From Falsirhodobacter algicola (GTDB lineage: Bacteria > Pseudomonadota > Alphaproteobacteria > Rhodobacterales > Rhodobacteraceae), in contig NZ_CP047289.1 in assembly GCF_018279165.1 (NCBI RefSeq), positions 1,805,001 through 1,869,000 of the forward strand: DNA of 64,000 nt, in the 5' to 3' direction. Positions 8,993-18,261 of the stretch are shown here, in pieces. Under the pieces are notes generated by a model, which worked only from the letters and a program-made list of their open reading frames with translations, was not told where the DNA came from and made no database searches. Made by a program: the position numbers and the translations under genes. Every line of letters begins with the position of its first letter. Position 1 is the first letter of the stretch.

Positions 8993-10479
8993 TCGTCGCG
9001 GGGGCGGTCCTCCTGCTGATTCTGGGTCCGCTGGCGCTGGTGGCGCTGCAGGCGCAGGGCGGATGGGGGGCGGACTGGCCGGTGTTGCGCTTCACGGTGC
9101 TGCAGGCGGCGCTGTCGGCCACCCTCTCGGCGGCGTTGGCGGTGCCGGTGGCGCGGGCGCTGGCGCGGCGGCGCTTTGCCGGGCGCGGGGCGCTGATCGC
9201 GCTCTTGGGTGCGCCGTTCCTGCTGCCGGTGATCGTCGCGGTGCTGGGCCTTCTGGCGGCCTTCGGGCGCAGCGGCATCGTCAATGACGCGCTGGCGCTG
9301 CTGGGCCTGCCGCGCCTGTCGATCTACGGGCTGCACGGGGTGGTGCTGGCCCATGTGTTCCTGAACATGCCGCTGGCCGTGCGCCTGATCCTTCAGGGGT
9401 GGCAGGGCATCCCGGCCGAGCGGATGCGCCTTGCCCTAACGCTGGGCTTCGGGCCGCGCGACATCTGCCGCCACCTCGAACGCCCGATGTTGCGCGAGGT
9501 GCTGCCCGGCACCGTGATCGTCATCTTCGCCATCTGCCTCACCAGCTTTGCCGTGGCGCTGACGCTGGGCGGCGGGCCGCGCGCCACCACGGTGGAACTC
9601 GCGATCTATCAGGCGCTGCGGTTCAGCTTCGATCCTGGCCGCGCCGCAAGCCTTGCCGCGCTGCAGCTTCTGCTCTGTGCGGGGGCGGTGGTGCTGGCGG
9701 GGCTGGTGGCCGTGCCGCCGGGGTTCGGGCGGGGGCTGGATCGGACGGTGCCCTTCGCGCCGGCGGGATGGCGGCGCGCGATGGACGCTGCGCTTCTGGC
9801 CGGGGCGACGCTGTTCCTGACCTGCCCGCTGGCGCTGATCGCCCTGCGGGGCGCGCCCGAACTTGCCTCTTTGCCCCCCGCCGTCTGGCAGGCGGCGGCG
9901 CGTTCGGTGGCGGTGGCGGCGGGATCGGCGGCGCTGACGATGACGGCCGCGCTGATCCTTGCGCTGTCGCCGCTGCGATGGGCCGGGCTGGTGGCGACGC
10001 TGCCGCTGGCGGCGTCCTCGCTGGTGATGGGAACGGGGTTGTTCCTCGCGCTCTGGCCGCTGACCTCGCCCGATGCGCTGGCCCTGCCGGTGACGCTTCT
10101 GGTGAACGCGGTGCTGGCGCTACCCTTCGCCTTCCGCATCCTGCATCCGCCCGCGCAGGCCGTTCGGCACGATTATGGCCCGCTTGCCGACACGCTGGGC
10201 CTGACCGGCGCGGCGCGGCTGCGCTGGGTGATCCTGCCGCGGCTGCGGCGGCCCTTGGGCTTTGCGGCGGGCGTGTCGGCGGCGCTGTCGATGGGGGATC
10301 TTGGCGTCATCGCGCTGTTCGCGGCGCCCGATGCGCCGACGCTGCCCCTCTTGGTGCAGCAATTGATGGGCGCCTACCGGATGGATCAGGCGGCGGGGGC
10401 GGCGCTGGTTCTGGTCGCGCTGTCCTTCGGCCTGTTCCTTTTGTGCGATTGGGGAGGGCGGCATGGCTCTGATCTTTGA
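8968..10479 (+). CDS. thiP: ThiP, thiamine ABC transporter permease
   Basis: The 503-residue protein has two homologous halves of about six membrane helices each, the fused-permease form typical of ThiP. Each half contains a permease loop with the conserved EAA-like pattern: TLGFGPRDICRHLERPML in the first half and TLGLTGAARLRWVILPRL in the second. It overlaps thiB at its start and thiQ at its end by short stretches, so the three subunits are co-translated. I see no clear ribosome binding site for the ATG at 8968, which fits coupling to thiB translation. Confidence 0.94.
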   Translation: MASRTLPLIVAGAVLLLILGPLALVALQAQGGWGADWPVLRFTVLQAALSATLSAALAVPVARALARRRFAGRGALIALLGAPFLLPVIVAVLGLLAAFGRSGIVNDALALLGLPRLSIYGLHGVVLAHVFLNMPLAVRLILQGWQGIPAERMRLALTLGFGPRDICRHLERPMLREVLPGTVIVIFAICLTSFAVALTLGGGPRATTVELAIYQALRFSFDPGRAASLAALQLLLCAGAVVLAGLVAVPPGFGRGLDRTVPFAPAGWRRAMDAALLAGATLFLTCPLALIALRGAPELASLPPAVWQAAARSVAVAAGSAALTMTAALILALSPLRWAGLVATLPLAASSLVMGTGLFLALWPLTSPDALALPVTLLVNAVLALPFAFRILHPPAQAVRHDYGPLADTLGLTGAARLRWVILPRLRRPLGFAAGVSAALSMGDLGVIALFAAPDAPTLPLLVQQLMGAYRMDQAAGAALVLVALSFGLFLLCDWGGRHGSDL

Positions 10480-11152
10480 CCGCGCGGCGATCCGCCTTGG
10501 GGATTTTGCCCTGTCGGCCGATTGGCAGGTGACGGCTGGCGAGCGTGTGGCCCTGATCGGCCCCTCCGGCGCGGGGAAATCGACGCTGCTGATGGCGCTG
10601 GCGGGGTTCGTGCCGCTCGCCTCGGGGCGGATATCGTGGGAGGGGCGCGATCTTGGCCCGCTGCCCCCGGCGCAGCGCCCGGTGGCGACGCTGTTTCAGG
10701 ATCAGAACCTGTTTCCGCATCTGACCGTGGCGCAGAATGTGGGCCTCGGCCTGTCGCCGCGCCTGCGCCTTGATGCCGAACAGACGGCGCGCGTGGCGGA
10801 GGTGCTGGACCGCGTCGGCCTGCGCGGGCTGGAGGGGCGCCGCGCCTCTCAGCTTTCGGGTGGGCAGCAGGGGCGGGCGGCGCTGGCGCGGGCGCTGTTG
10901 CAGGCGCGCCCGGTGCTGATGCTGGACGAACCCTTCGCCGCACTGGGGCCGCGCCTGAAGGCCGACATGTTGGATCTGGTGGCCGAGCTTGCGCACGGCG
11001 TCACGCTTTTGATGGTCACCCACGATCCGCGCGACGCCGGGCGCATCGCGGAGCGCACGGTGCTGGTGGCCGATGGGGTGGCCCATCCGCCGGAACCCAC
11101 GGGCCCGCTCTTGGATGCCCCGCCGCCGGCGCTACGCGATTATCTCGGCTGA
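10463..11152 (+). CDS. thiQ: ThiQ, thiamine ABC transporter ATP-binding protein
   Basis: The 229-residue protein is the ATPase of the thiamine importer. It shows Walker A GPSGAGKST (residues 33-41), the Q-loop LFQDQNLFPH, the signature QLSGGQQGRAALARAL, Walker B VLMLDEPFA and the switch histidine in MVTHDPRDA. The D-loop reads AALG where most ABC ATPases have SALD; this may be a lineage trait of ThiQ. The last 13 bases overlap the end of the convergent petC gene. Confidence 0.94.
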   Translation: MALIFDRAAIRLGDFALSADWQVTAGERVALIGPSGAGKSTLLMALAGFVPLASGRISWEGRDLGPLPPAQRPVATLFQDQNLFPHLTVAQNVGLGLSPRLRLDAEQTARVAEVLDRVGLRGLEGRRASQLSGGQQGRAALARALLQARPVLMLDEPFAALGPRLKADMLDLVAELAHGVTLLMVTHDPRDAGRIAERTVLVADGVAHPPEPTGPLLDAPPPALRDYLG

Positions 11153-11766
11153 CGGCGCCAGACCTCGCGATTGGTCAGCCACAAAAGACCCGCCAGCAGG
11201 ATCATCAAGCCGACCGCGACGAATCCCGACCGTTTGCGCGCCACCTTCTGCGGATCGGCCGCCCATGCCAAAAAGGCCGAAACGTCCTGCGACATCTGCT
11301 CCACCGTGGGGTCCGTGCCGTCCTCGTAGGTGACGATGCCGTCCACCAGCGGCGGCGGCATCGCGATCGGCCCGGCGGCGCGGTTGCCCCAAAGGCCATC
11401 CGCCTCGGTGCCGTCATAGCCGGTCAGGACCGCATGGATGAACGCGGCGCCGCCGGGATGCTGCTTTGCCATCAGGCTCAGATCCGGGGCCTCGGGCAGG
11501 GCAGAGGCGGGAAAGCGGTCGGTCGGTGCAAGATCCAGCGCCGCGGCGCGTTCGCGCATCGCGGCATCGTCCAGCGCGGGGCCATCCGGCTCTGCCAGAC
11601 TGCGGATCGTGACATGGCGCAGCCCATGGCAGGCCGAACAGACCTGTTCATAGACCTCGAGCCCGCGCCGCAATTGCGCCCCGTCGTAGATGTCGAAGGG
11701 GCCATCGGCCTCCAGCGCCGCCGCCGGGGCCGCCAGCATCAACCAGACGAGGAGGAGGCGGATCAT
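11140..11766 (-). CDS. petC: Cytochrome c1 of a compact bc1 complex
   Basis: This subunit accepts electrons from the Rieske protein and passes them to cytochrome c. It has a signal peptide (residues 1-18), the heme c motif CSACH at residues 43-47, the PDLS motif at 93-96, the axial methionine in PIAMPPPL (Met135) and a C-terminal anchor helix at about 179-198 followed by VWRRQPR. At 208 residues it is much shorter than the roughly 260-280 of typical Rhodobacter c1; the region between the heme motif and the Met loop is reduced. It starts with ATG in a four-base ATGA overlap with the petB stop. Confidence 0.93.
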   Translation of the reverse strand: MIRLLLVWLMLAAPAAALEADGPFDIYDGAQLRRGLEVYEQVCSACHGLRHVTIRSLAEPDGPALDDAAMRERAAALDLAPTDRFPASALPEAPDLSLMAKQHPGGAAFIHAVLTGYDGTEADGLWGNRAAGPIAMPPPLVDGIVTYEDGTDPTVEQMSQDVSAFLAWAADPQKVARKRSGFVAVGLMILLAGLLWLTNREVWRRQPR

Positions 11767-13046
11767 CGCGCCTCCTCGATCGTGGGGGGCAGGGGGCGTG
11801 GGCGCTCCCACCGGGGCAACAGCGGCAGCGCGATCAGGAAGAAACCGAACCAGACCGCCGTCCCGATCAGCGACCAGAACGCCACCATGCCCGTCGGCGG
11901 CTGCGCCCCGCACCACATCAACAGCGCGAAATCAGCCAGAAGCACCACGAAACAGACCCGGAAGGCAGGCCGGTAGCGCCCCGAACGCACCGGCGAGCGA
12001 TCGAGCCACGGCGCCGCCACCAGCACGAGGATCGACCCGGCCAGCGCCGCCGCCCCGCACAGCGTCGCGCCCACATGGCCGAAGCTGATCACCTCCACGG
12101 CGCGGACCAGCCACAGATCGTCGGTGAAGGCGCGCAGGATGGCGTAGAAGGGCAGGAAGTACCATTCGGGCACGATATGCGGCGGCGTCACGAGGGGATC
12201 GGCCGGAATCGCGTTTTCCGGATGGCCCAAGAGGTCGGGCGCAAAGCCCGCCAGCGCGAAGAACACCGCCAGCACCACCGCCAGCGCCAGCAGATCCTTG
12301 ATCACGAAGAACGGCCAGAAGGGTAGGGTGTCGCGGGCGAACCCTTCGGGATCGGTGCGCGGCTCCACCCCCGACGGGTTGCTGTTGCCCGTGCTGTGGA
12401 ACGACCAGACATGCAGCCCGACGAGCGCCACCGCCACGAAGGGCAGGGCGTAATGCAGCACATAGAACCGCGTCAGCGTCGGATCGCCCACCGTTGGCCC
12501 GCCCAGCACCCACTGCTCCAGCGTGGGGCCGATCCCGGGGATTTCCCCGATGAGGTTCGTGATCACGGTCGCGCCCCAGAAGCTCATCTGCCCCCAAGGC
12601 AGGACATACCCCATGAAGGCCGTGGCCATCAGCAGCAGGAACAGCGTCATGCCGATCAGCCACGTCACCTCGCGCGGGGCCTTACCGCTGCCATAATAGA
12701 TGCCCCGGAAGATATGGGCATAGATCCCCAGAAAGAAGAGCGAGGCCCCGTTCGCATGCAGCGCCCGCAGAAAGGCCCCGCCGTTCACATCGCGCATGAT
12801 GCGCTGCACGCTGTCGAAGGCAAGCTCCGCCTGCGGGATGTAATGCATCGCAAGGGCAAGGCCGGTGGCGAGCTGAAGCAGCAGGCAGAACATCAGCACC
12901 ACCCCCCAGACCCACATCCAATTGAGGTTGCGCGGGACGGGCACGGTCAGCGCCCCATGCAACAGCCCGAGGATGGGCAGGCGCGCCTGAAGCCAGCGGG
13001 CGGCGGCGCTCTGGGGGCGATAGGGGGGATGGGGCGGGCGCGTCAC
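11763..13046 (-). CDS. petB: Cytochrome b of the bc1 complex
   Basis: The 427-residue protein is the quinol-oxidising, diheme membrane subunit. It shows [19 protein letters not shown], the Qo-site segment [19 protein letters not shown], the second pair of heme histidines in [10 protein letters not shown] and [12 protein letters not shown], and the PEWY motif ([17 protein letters not shown]). The start is GTG at 13046, overlapping the petA stop as GTGA; the far longer open frame upstream is petA in another frame. The length is typical for alphaproteobacterial cytochrome b. It sits centrally in the petABC operon. Confidence 0.96.
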   Translation of the reverse strand: MTRPPHPPYRPQSAAARWLQARLPILGLLHGALTVPVPRNLNWMWVWGVVLMFCLLLQLATGLALAMHYIPQAELAFDSVQRIMRDVNGGAFLRALHANGASLFFLGIYAHIFRGIYYGSGKAPREVTWLIGMTLFLLLMATAFMGYVLPWGQMSFWGATVITNLIGEIPGIGPTLEQWVLGGPTVGDPTLTRFYVLHYALPFVAVALVGLHVWSFHSTGNSNPSGVEPRTDPEGFARDTLPFWPFFVIKDLLALAVVLAVFFALAGFAPDLLGHPENAIPADPLVTPPHIVPEWYFLPFYAILRAFTDDLWLVRAVEVISFGHVGATLCGAAALAGSILVLVAAPWLDRSPVRSGRYRPAFRVCFVVLLADFALLMWCGAQPPTGMVAFWSLIGTAVWFGFFLIALPLLPRWERPRPLPPTIEEAR

Positions 13047-13624
13047 GCCCCGACCCCGATCTGCAACGTAACGGGGTCCAGCAGCACGGCGCGCGGAACC
13101 GGCAGGTTGCGCGGCGCGGGGCCGCGCCGGATGCGCCCGGCGCTGTCGTAATGCGATCCGTGGCAGGGGCAGAACCAGCCGCCGAAATCCCCCGCGGCCC
13201 CGCCCAAGGGGACACAGCCCAGATGCGTGCACACCCCCATCATCACGAGCCATTCGCCCGCCGCATCCAGCGCGCGGTTGGCATCGGTGGCCGGAGCATC
13301 GGCGGGCAGGTTGGCGTTGTTGGCCAGCGGATCGGGAAGATCGGACAGCCGAACGGCGCGGGCGGCGGCGATATCCTCGGCGGTGCGGCGGCGGATGAAG
13401 ACCGGACGGCCCTGCCACTGCACCGTCAGCTGCGTGCCGGGCAGCACGGCCGACAGATCGACCCGCAGCTCGGCCGCGGCGCGGGTGTCGGCGGCGGGGT
13501 TCATCTGATCCACCAGCGGCAGGGCGGCCGCCCCGGCGGCCACACAGCCCGCACAGCCCGTCGCCTTGAAGAGGAACGCGCGCCGGCTTGCGGCAGGATC
13601 GGTTGTGTCGGACACGGAAAACAC
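13043..13624 (-). CDS. petA: Rieske iron-sulfur protein of the bc1 complex
   Basis: The 193-residue protein carries the 2Fe-2S cluster of the bc1 complex. It has an N-terminal twin-arginine-type anchor ([19 protein letters not shown]) and the two cluster motifs CTHLGC (residues 132-137) and CPCHGSHYD (152-160). The start codon is GTG at 13624, with AAAGGG just upstream; a second GTG three codons on is possible. It is the first gene of petABC and its stop overlaps petB by four bases. Confidence 0.95.
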   Translation of the reverse strand: MFSVSDTTDPAASRRAFLFKATGCAGCVAAGAAALPLVDQMNPAADTRAAAELRVDLSAVLPGTQLTVQWQGRPVFIRRRTAEDIAAARAVRLSDLPDPLANNANLPADAPATDANRALDAAGEWLVMMGVCTHLGCVPLGGAAGDFGGWFCPCHGSHYDSAGRIRRGPAPRNLPVPRAVLLDPVTLQIGVGA

Positions 13625-13648
13625 AGGCCCTTTGCAGGAACGTCACCA

Positions 13649-13675
13649 CCCCGAGCCTTAGCGGAAGGCCCGGGG
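13649..13675 (-). terminator. Stem-loop between terC and petA
   Basis: CCCCGAGCCTT and AAGGCCCGGGG form an 11-bp stem (one G-U pair) with a five-base loop, between the terC stop and the petA start, both read on the minus strand. There is no clear T run after the stem, so it may be a weak terminator or a leader structure for petA. Confidence 0.45.
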
Positions 13676-13686
13676 CAGGTCCAGCT

Positions 13687-14415
13687 TCAGCGGCGCATGC
13701 GCCGGGTGCGGGCGGCCATGTTTAGCATCTCCACCGTGGCCGAGAAGGCCATCGCGGCGTAGATGTAGCCCTTGGGCACATGGAAGCCAAAGCCCTCGGC
13801 GATCAGGGTCGTGCCGATCAGCATCAGGAAGGACAGCGCCAGCATCACGATGGTCGGGTTATGCTCGATGAAGCGGGCCAGCGGATTCGCCGCCAGCAGC
13901 ATGACGCTGACCGCCACCAGAACCGCGATGACCATCACCGGCACATGCGGGGTCATCCCCACCGCCGTGATGATGCTGTCGATGGAAAAGACGAGATCCA
14001 GCACCAGAATCTGCGCGATCGCCCCGCCGAAGGTCAGCGTCGCCGCCCCCACCATGGTGTCCTTGTGATCGACCGGGTCCATGGAATGGTGGATTTCCTT
14101 CGTGGCCTTCCAGACGAGGAACAGACCGCCCGCGATCAGGATCATGTCCTTCCACGAGATTTCGTTGCCCAGCACGGTGAAGACCGGCTGCGTCAGCTGC
14201 ACGATCCACGACACCGTCGCCAGCAGCCCCAGCCGCAGCACGAGCGCGAGGCTGATGCCGATGCGCCGCGCCCGCTCCCGATGCTCGGCCGGCAGCTTGT
14301 TGGTCAGGATGGAGATGAAGAGGAGGTTGTCGATGCCCAGCACCACCTCCATGACGATCAGGGTGGCGAGGGCGATCCAGACGGTCGGATCCCCGAAAAG
14401 GGCTAGGAAGTCCAC
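13687..14415 (-). CDS. TerC family integral membrane protein
   Basis: The 242-residue protein has about seven membrane helices and the acidic intramembrane motifs of the TerC family: [13 protein letters not shown] near residue 20 and [16 protein letters not shown] near 130. Members of this family are implicated in metal (often manganese) export or metal loading of exported proteins; the substrate cannot be read from the sequence. The start is GTG at 14415 with AGGAG seven bases upstream. It is followed by petABC on the same strand after a stem-loop. There is no tellurite gene cluster around it. Confidence 0.9.
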   Translation of the reverse strand: MDFLALFGDPTVWIALATLIVMEVVLGIDNLLFISILTNKLPAEHRERARRIGISLALVLRLGLLATVSWIVQLTQPVFTVLGNEISWKDMILIAGGLFLVWKATKEIHHSMDPVDHKDTMVGAATLTFGGAIAQILVLDLVFSIDSIITAVGMTPHVPVMVIAVLVAVSVMLLAANPLARFIEHNPTIVMLALSFLMLIGTTLIAEGFGFHVPKGYIYAAMAFSATVEMLNMAARTRRMRR

Positions 14416-14500
14416 GCGAAAGCTCCTGCGGTAAATCTCACGGAAATGTGGGGTCGGGGGCGGCGGGCTGCGCTGTGGCGCGGTGTCGCAGCGCGGCCCA

Positions 14501-15394
14501 TCAGTTCGCGGGCTGCGGCACGCGCGGTCGGCGCAGGAAGAACGCCCCGGGAGAGGCGGCGATCAGCGCCATCGCCCCGAAGGCCACGCTGGTGGCGATG
14601 GCGGCCTGCGGCCCGACGCCTGCCACCGGCAGGAACAGCACCGCCGCCCCCTCGCGAAAGCCCCATCCCGCGACGGAGGCCGGGATGAGCATCGCCGACA
14701 GGATCACCGGCACCAGCGCCGCCGCCGCCACCGGCGCAAGATCGGCCCCGATCGCATGGCCGCAAAAGGCGAAGGCCAGAATGTTGCAGGCCGCGATGGC
14801 AAGCCCCAGCACGCTTTGCCGGGGCCAGATATCGAGGATGCCCAGCCGGATCGTGTCGCGCATCCGCTGCGGCAGCAGCACATAGACCAGCGGCAGCGCC
14901 GCCGCGATGCCAAGGCCGATACCGAAGGGCGTGGCCCCGATTCGCCACGGCACGTCGCCATGCGCCATCGCAAGGGCAAGGCCCGTGACCATGATCGCAA
15001 GCATCCCGACCTGCCCGCTGATCCGTTCGATCGCAACGCCCGCGCCCGAGGTGCGCATGCTGTCGCCCCGCACCCGCACCGCCCGCGCGACATCGCCCGC
15101 AACCCCGCCCGGCATCGTCTGGTTCACGAATTGCGCAAGGTAGTATTCGGTGATCGCGATGCGCAGCGGCAGGATCTGCCCCAGCCGGTTCGCCGTCATC
15201 TTCCACCGCCATGCGCAGAGCATGGTCTGAAGATTCACGATCAACACGGCCCCGATCAGCCAGAACGGATCGGCATTGCGCAGCTGGTGCAGGATCTGCT
15301 CGCCATCGGCGAAGATCCACAATGCCCCCAGAATCAGAAGCGGCACGGCAAGGCGTGCCACGCGCCAGATGGGGGCCTGCTTGTCGAACCTCAC
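14501..15394 (-). CDS. Flippase-like membrane protein (UPF0104 / lysylphosphatidylglycerol synthase TM family)
   Basis: The 297-residue protein is almost entirely hydrophobic, with about eight membrane helices. It carries the family motifs [10 protein letters not shown] and [22 protein letters not shown] typical of the MprF/AglD flippase-like domain. It begins with GTG at 15394, three bases after the stop of the sulfatase-like gene upstream, so the two are co-transcribed and probably act together. A role in moving or modifying a lipid-linked substrate is an inference from family and pairing. The substrate is unknown. Confidence 0.85.
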   Translation of the reverse strand: MRFDKQAPIWRVARLAVPLLILGALWIFADGEQILHQLRNADPFWLIGAVLIVNLQTMLCAWRWKMTANRLGQILPLRIAITEYYLAQFVNQTMPGGVAGDVARAVRVRGDSMRTSGAGVAIERISGQVGMLAIMVTGLALAMAHGDVPWRIGATPFGIGLGIAAALPLVYVLLPQRMRDTIRLGILDIWPRQSVLGLAIAACNILAFAFCGHAIGADLAPVAAAALVPVILSAMLIPASVAGWGFREGAAVLFLPVAGVGPQAAIATSVAFGAMALIAASPGAFFLRRPRVPQPAN

Positions 15395-15397
15395 GTC

Positions 15398-16915
15398 TCA
15401 CCCTCCCGTGTCGGCGGCGCCGAACGCATTCAGGAACCGGTCCCGGAACCCATCCATCGGCAAAGCGGGAAGATCCGCCGCCGGGACGAGGCCGGGGGTC
15501 CAGCCCCACCCGTCGATGCGCCGGATCAGGTCCGGCGGACCGATCATGTGGACCGGAACGTCGCGATTGTCCATCTGCGCCACGAATCCCGCGGGCTGAT
15601 GATCGCCGAGGATCACCGCCAGCATCCCGCTTCCGGCCTGCCGCTCGACGAATTCGGTGACCGCCTGCAGCGAATAGAGGATCGCCGCCGAATACTGCGC
15701 CCGCACGGTGTCCGGATCGGCCCAGACCTCGCGCGGGGTGCGGCGGTCCCAACCGGTGCCGTCGAAACCGCGTCCATCGCCGATCGTATCCCAATCCCGC
15801 ATCCCGATCACCGGAACCCATGGCGCATGGGAGGAGGCGAGATCCACCTCGGCAAAGAGCGGCGGGCCGAGGACGCGCATCCGCCGCTCCAGCACCGACA
15901 GGACATACTGATCCGGCATCGTGACCCAGTTCAGCGCCCGGCCGGCATAGCCCAGATGCGCCGCGTCCCGAATCTCCCGAAAGCCGAGCATGGTCCCCTC
16001 GGGCCACGCCTCGGTGGTCTGGGGGGTGAAGGCGGCCGTGTGCAGGCCCGCCTCGGATGCGAGGTGGAACAACGTGCGCCGGGGGCTGGCCAGCAGCGCA
16101 CCATAGCGCCCCTGATCGGTGATCGGCAGCCCCGCCGACAGCGTCGCATGCGCAAGCCAGCTCTGCCCGCCCATCACCGGCGAGGTCAGCCAGCCCGACC
16201 GCATGGCAAGGCCCGCCCCTGCCAGCCGCGCCTCCGCCCGATGCAGAAGCTGCGGATGGGCGGCATTGTCCGGCACGGCGAAACTGGTGCGGCCATAGCT
16301 CTCGACGAAGATGATCGCGGTGTCGCGCCCGCGCAGCGCCGCCAGAAGGCCATCCTGTCCGGCAAAGGGATCGGTGGCGGCCGCGCGGCGGAACGCGGCC
16401 AGATCGGCCAGCGTGGCGCGGGTGGTCAGTGCCTTGTCCGCCAGCATCCGCGTGGTTGCCGCCTGCGGGGGCAGGATGGCAAAGACGGCCAGAATCGCCA
16501 GCCCCGCCCATCCGCCGCGCCGCTGGCGCAGCGACCAACGGATGCCCAACGTCAGCACCCCCAGCAGCAGGATCGCCGCCCCGACGCCCAGCATCATCCG
16601 CCACAGGCCAAGCGATCCGCGCCCCAACTGCCACGCGGCCCCCAGAAGCTGCCAATCGGTCACCAGATTGAACGGACGCCCGAACGCCCCCTGCAGGCCC
16701 GCATCCCCCGCCTTCAAAAGCAGCGTCAGCACGAGGATGCCCAGCAGCGGCAGGCGCAGCGGGGGCAGGGCCGCCAGAAGCAGCACCGCCGGAAGCTCGG
16801 CCGGGATGGCCCGGCCATTCCCCGGCAGCCAGAGCACGAAGCCCAGCATCAGCGCGGCCATCGCCGGCCGCCAGACATCCGTGCGCGAGGAGGTTGTCAT
16901 CACCATGCGGGGCAT
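15398..16915 (-). CDS. Membrane-anchored sulfatase-like (alkaline phosphatase superfamily) protein
   Basis: The 505-residue protein has four or five N-terminal membrane helices (up to about residue 155) and a large C-terminal domain that should be periplasmic. The domain shows IIFVESYGRTSF, ASSHAPWVP and VILGDHQPAG, patterns of the metal-dependent sulfatase/phosphoethanolamine-transferase superfamily. This suggests a transferase or hydrolase acting on an envelope lipid or glycan. The start is uncertain: ATG codons at 16915, 16906 and 16900 are all in frame and none has a strong ribosome site. It is paired with the flippase-like gene that follows three bases later. Confidence 0.8.
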   Translation of the reverse strand: MPRMVMTTSSRTDVWRPAMAALMLGFVLWLPGNGRAIPAELPAVLLLAALPPLRLPLLGILVLTLLLKAGDAGLQGAFGRPFNLVTDWQLLGAAWQLGRGSLGLWRMMLGVGAAILLLGVLTLGIRWSLRQRRGGWAGLAILAVFAILPPQAATTRMLADKALTTRATLADLAAFRRAAATDPFAGQDGLLAALRGRDTAIIFVESYGRTSFAVPDNAAHPQLLHRAEARLAGAGLAMRSGWLTSPVMGGQSWLAHATLSAGLPITDQGRYGALLASPRRTLFHLASEAGLHTAAFTPQTTEAWPEGTMLGFREIRDAAHLGYAGRALNWVTMPDQYVLSVLERRMRVLGPPLFAEVDLASSHAPWVPVIGMRDWDTIGDGRGFDGTGWDRRTPREVWADPDTVRAQYSAAILYSLQAVTEFVERQAGSGMLAVILGDHQPAGFVAQMDNRDVPVHMIGPPDLIRRIDGWGWTPGLVPAADLPALPMDGFRDRFLNAFGAADTGG

Positions 16916-16956
16916 CTGGATCGGCGCGCCCCCGGATCAAGCAGCCCGGACATGTG

Positions 16957-16990
16957 AAAAAGGCCGCGCGGGCGATCCCGGCGGCCTTTC
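16957..16990 (-). terminator. Intrinsic terminator of rpmJ
   Basis: On the minus strand AAAGGCCGC and GCGGCCTTT form a 9-bp stem around a loop that itself contains a small CGGG/CCCG pairing, and the 3' arm ends in TTTTTC. It lies 20 bases after the rpmJ stop codon. Confidence 0.85.
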
Positions 16991-17010
16991 GAAAACAGTC
17001 TGGGCGGATC

Positions 17011-17136
17011 TCAGCCTTGGCGGGCTTTGAAGCGCTTTTGCGTCTTGTTGATCACATAGACGCGGCCCTTGCGGCGCACGACTTGGCAGTCGCGGTGGCG
17101 CAGCTTGAGCGAGCGGAGCGAGTTCGCAACCTTCAT
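17011..17136 (-). CDS. rpmJ: Ribosomal protein L36 (bL36)
   Basis: The 41-residue basic protein begins [18 protein letters not shown] and ends [11 protein letters not shown], the alphaproteobacterial form of bL36. It keeps only one of the four zinc-ligand cysteines (Cys17), so it is the zinc-independent type. The ATG at 17136 follows GGGAGAAGAG. It stands alone, away from ribosomal operons, with its own terminator, as is usual in this order. It lies just downstream of tRNA-Val on the same strand. Confidence 0.95.
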   Translation of the reverse strand: MKVANSLRSLKLRHRDCQVVRRKGRVYVINKTQKRFKARQG

Positions 17137-17182
17137 CTCTCTTCTCCCATTCGCGGCGCGCGTGCGCCTTGAAAACAAACAT

Positions 17183-17198
17183 GCCCCCGAACGGGGGC
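17183..17198 (-). terminator. Terminator between tRNA-Val and rpmJ
   Basis: GCCCCC and GGGGGC form a 6-bp stem with a GAAC (GTTC on the transcribed strand) loop. On the minus strand it is followed by ATGTTTGTTTTC. It lies 12 bases beyond the 3' end of tRNA-Val. Confidence 0.75.
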
Positions 17199-17209
17199 GG
17201 TGATATGAA

Positions 17210-17284
17210 TGGTGGGCGGTACTGGGATCGAACCAGTGGCCACTACGATGTCAACGTAGTGCTCTACCGCTGAGCTAACCGCCC
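17210..17284 (-). tRNA. tRNA-Val (anticodon GAC)
   Basis: The minus strand folds into a full cloverleaf: acceptor GGGCGGT/ACCGCCC, D-arm GCTC/GAGC, anticodon stem CTACG/CGTAG with loop TTGACAT (anticodon GAC), and T-arm ACTGG/CCAGT with loop TTCGATC. The CCA end is encoded. It reads GUC and GUU valine codons. A terminator follows. Confidence 0.98.
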
Positions 17285-17406
17285 ACGCTCCGTGACTAAA
17301 AGTCTCGGTGTGGCGCGTCTATAAAGAGAGTCGCAGCCATGATCAAGGGGTTTCCGCACGGGGCAAGCGCGCTTAATATCAGGAACGCAACAGGAGCCGC
17401 CCCGGC

Positions 17407-18258
17407 ATGACGGGATACCCCCCTTTCGATCTGCATCTGCCGGACCGCCCGGACACCGCCATGGTGTTCTCCTCGCCGCATGGCGGATGCGAATATCCCC
17501 AAGATTTCTTGGCTGCGTCGCGGTTGGACGGGCAGATGATCCGCTCGTCCGAGGATGCGTTCGTCCATGATCTCTTCCGGGGGGTGCCGGCCCAAGGCGC
17601 GCCGCTGATCGCGGCCCGCGCCCCGCGCGCCTTCGTCGATCTGAACCGCGCGGCCGACGAGCTGGACCCTGCCCTCATCGAAGGGCTGGTGCGGATGCCG
17701 CACAATCCGCGCGTCGCCTCGGGCCTTGGGGTGATTCCCCGCGTCGTGGCGAATGGGCGGCCGATCTATTCGGGCAAGATCACCCGCGCGGAGGCCGAAT
17801 TGCGGCTGGTGACGCATTGGCGCCCCTATCACGCCGCCCTGCGCGGCCTGATGCAGGAGGCGCGGGCGCGCCACGGCTCGGCCATCCTGATCGACTGCCA
17901 TTCGATGCCCCATGATGCCATCGCCGGGCGCGGACCTGCCGCCGATGTGGTGCTGGGCGACAGGTTCGGCGCCGCCTGCGCCCCCGCCGTGATGGAGCGG
18001 GTGGAAGCGGCCTTTCGCGCCGCAGGGCTGCGTACCAGCCGCAACGCCCCCTTTGCGGGCGCCTACATCACCCAATCCTATGGCCGCCCCGCACGGGGGC
18101 AGCATGCGATTCAGGTGGAGATCGACCGCGCCCTCTACATGGACGAAGCGCGAATCGAGCGGCGCGCCGATTTCGATGCGTTCGTCGGGCTGATCGACGG
18201 CATCACCGCCGAGCTGTGCGCCATCGGCCGCGAGGGGCAGGCGCTGGCCGCCGAATGA
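17407..18258 (+). CDS. N-formylglutamate amidohydrolase family protein
   Basis: The 283-residue cytoplasmic protein belongs to the N-formylglutamate amidohydrolase (HutG/FGase) family, which hydrolyses N-formyl amino acids such as N-formylglutamate from histidine breakdown. Family motifs are FSSPHGGCEYP, RAFVDLNRAADELD, HWRPYHAALR, DCHSMPH and QVEIDRALYMDE. The ATG at 17407 follows CAGGAG at somewhat long spacing. No other hut genes are nearby, so the true substrate here is open. Its end is three bases from the convergent dinB stop. Confidence 0.88.
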   Translation: MTGYPPFDLHLPDRPDTAMVFSSPHGGCEYPQDFLAASRLDGQMIRSSEDAFVHDLFRGVPAQGAPLIAARAPRAFVDLNRAADELDPALIEGLVRMPHNPRVASGLGVIPRVVANGRPIYSGKITRAEAELRLVTHWRPYHAALRGLMQEARARHGSAILIDCHSMPHDAIAGRGPAADVVLGDRFGAACAPAVMERVEAAFRAAGLRTSRNAPFAGAYITQSYGRPARGQHAIQVEIDRALYMDEARIERRADFDAFVGLIDGITAELCAIGREGQALAAE

Positions 18259-18261
18259 TCC

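Noticed and set aside
14403-16957. Two open frames of over 800 residues overlapping the flippase-like and sulfatase-like genes
   Set aside because: Both lie in other frames of the two recognised genes and show no family motifs.
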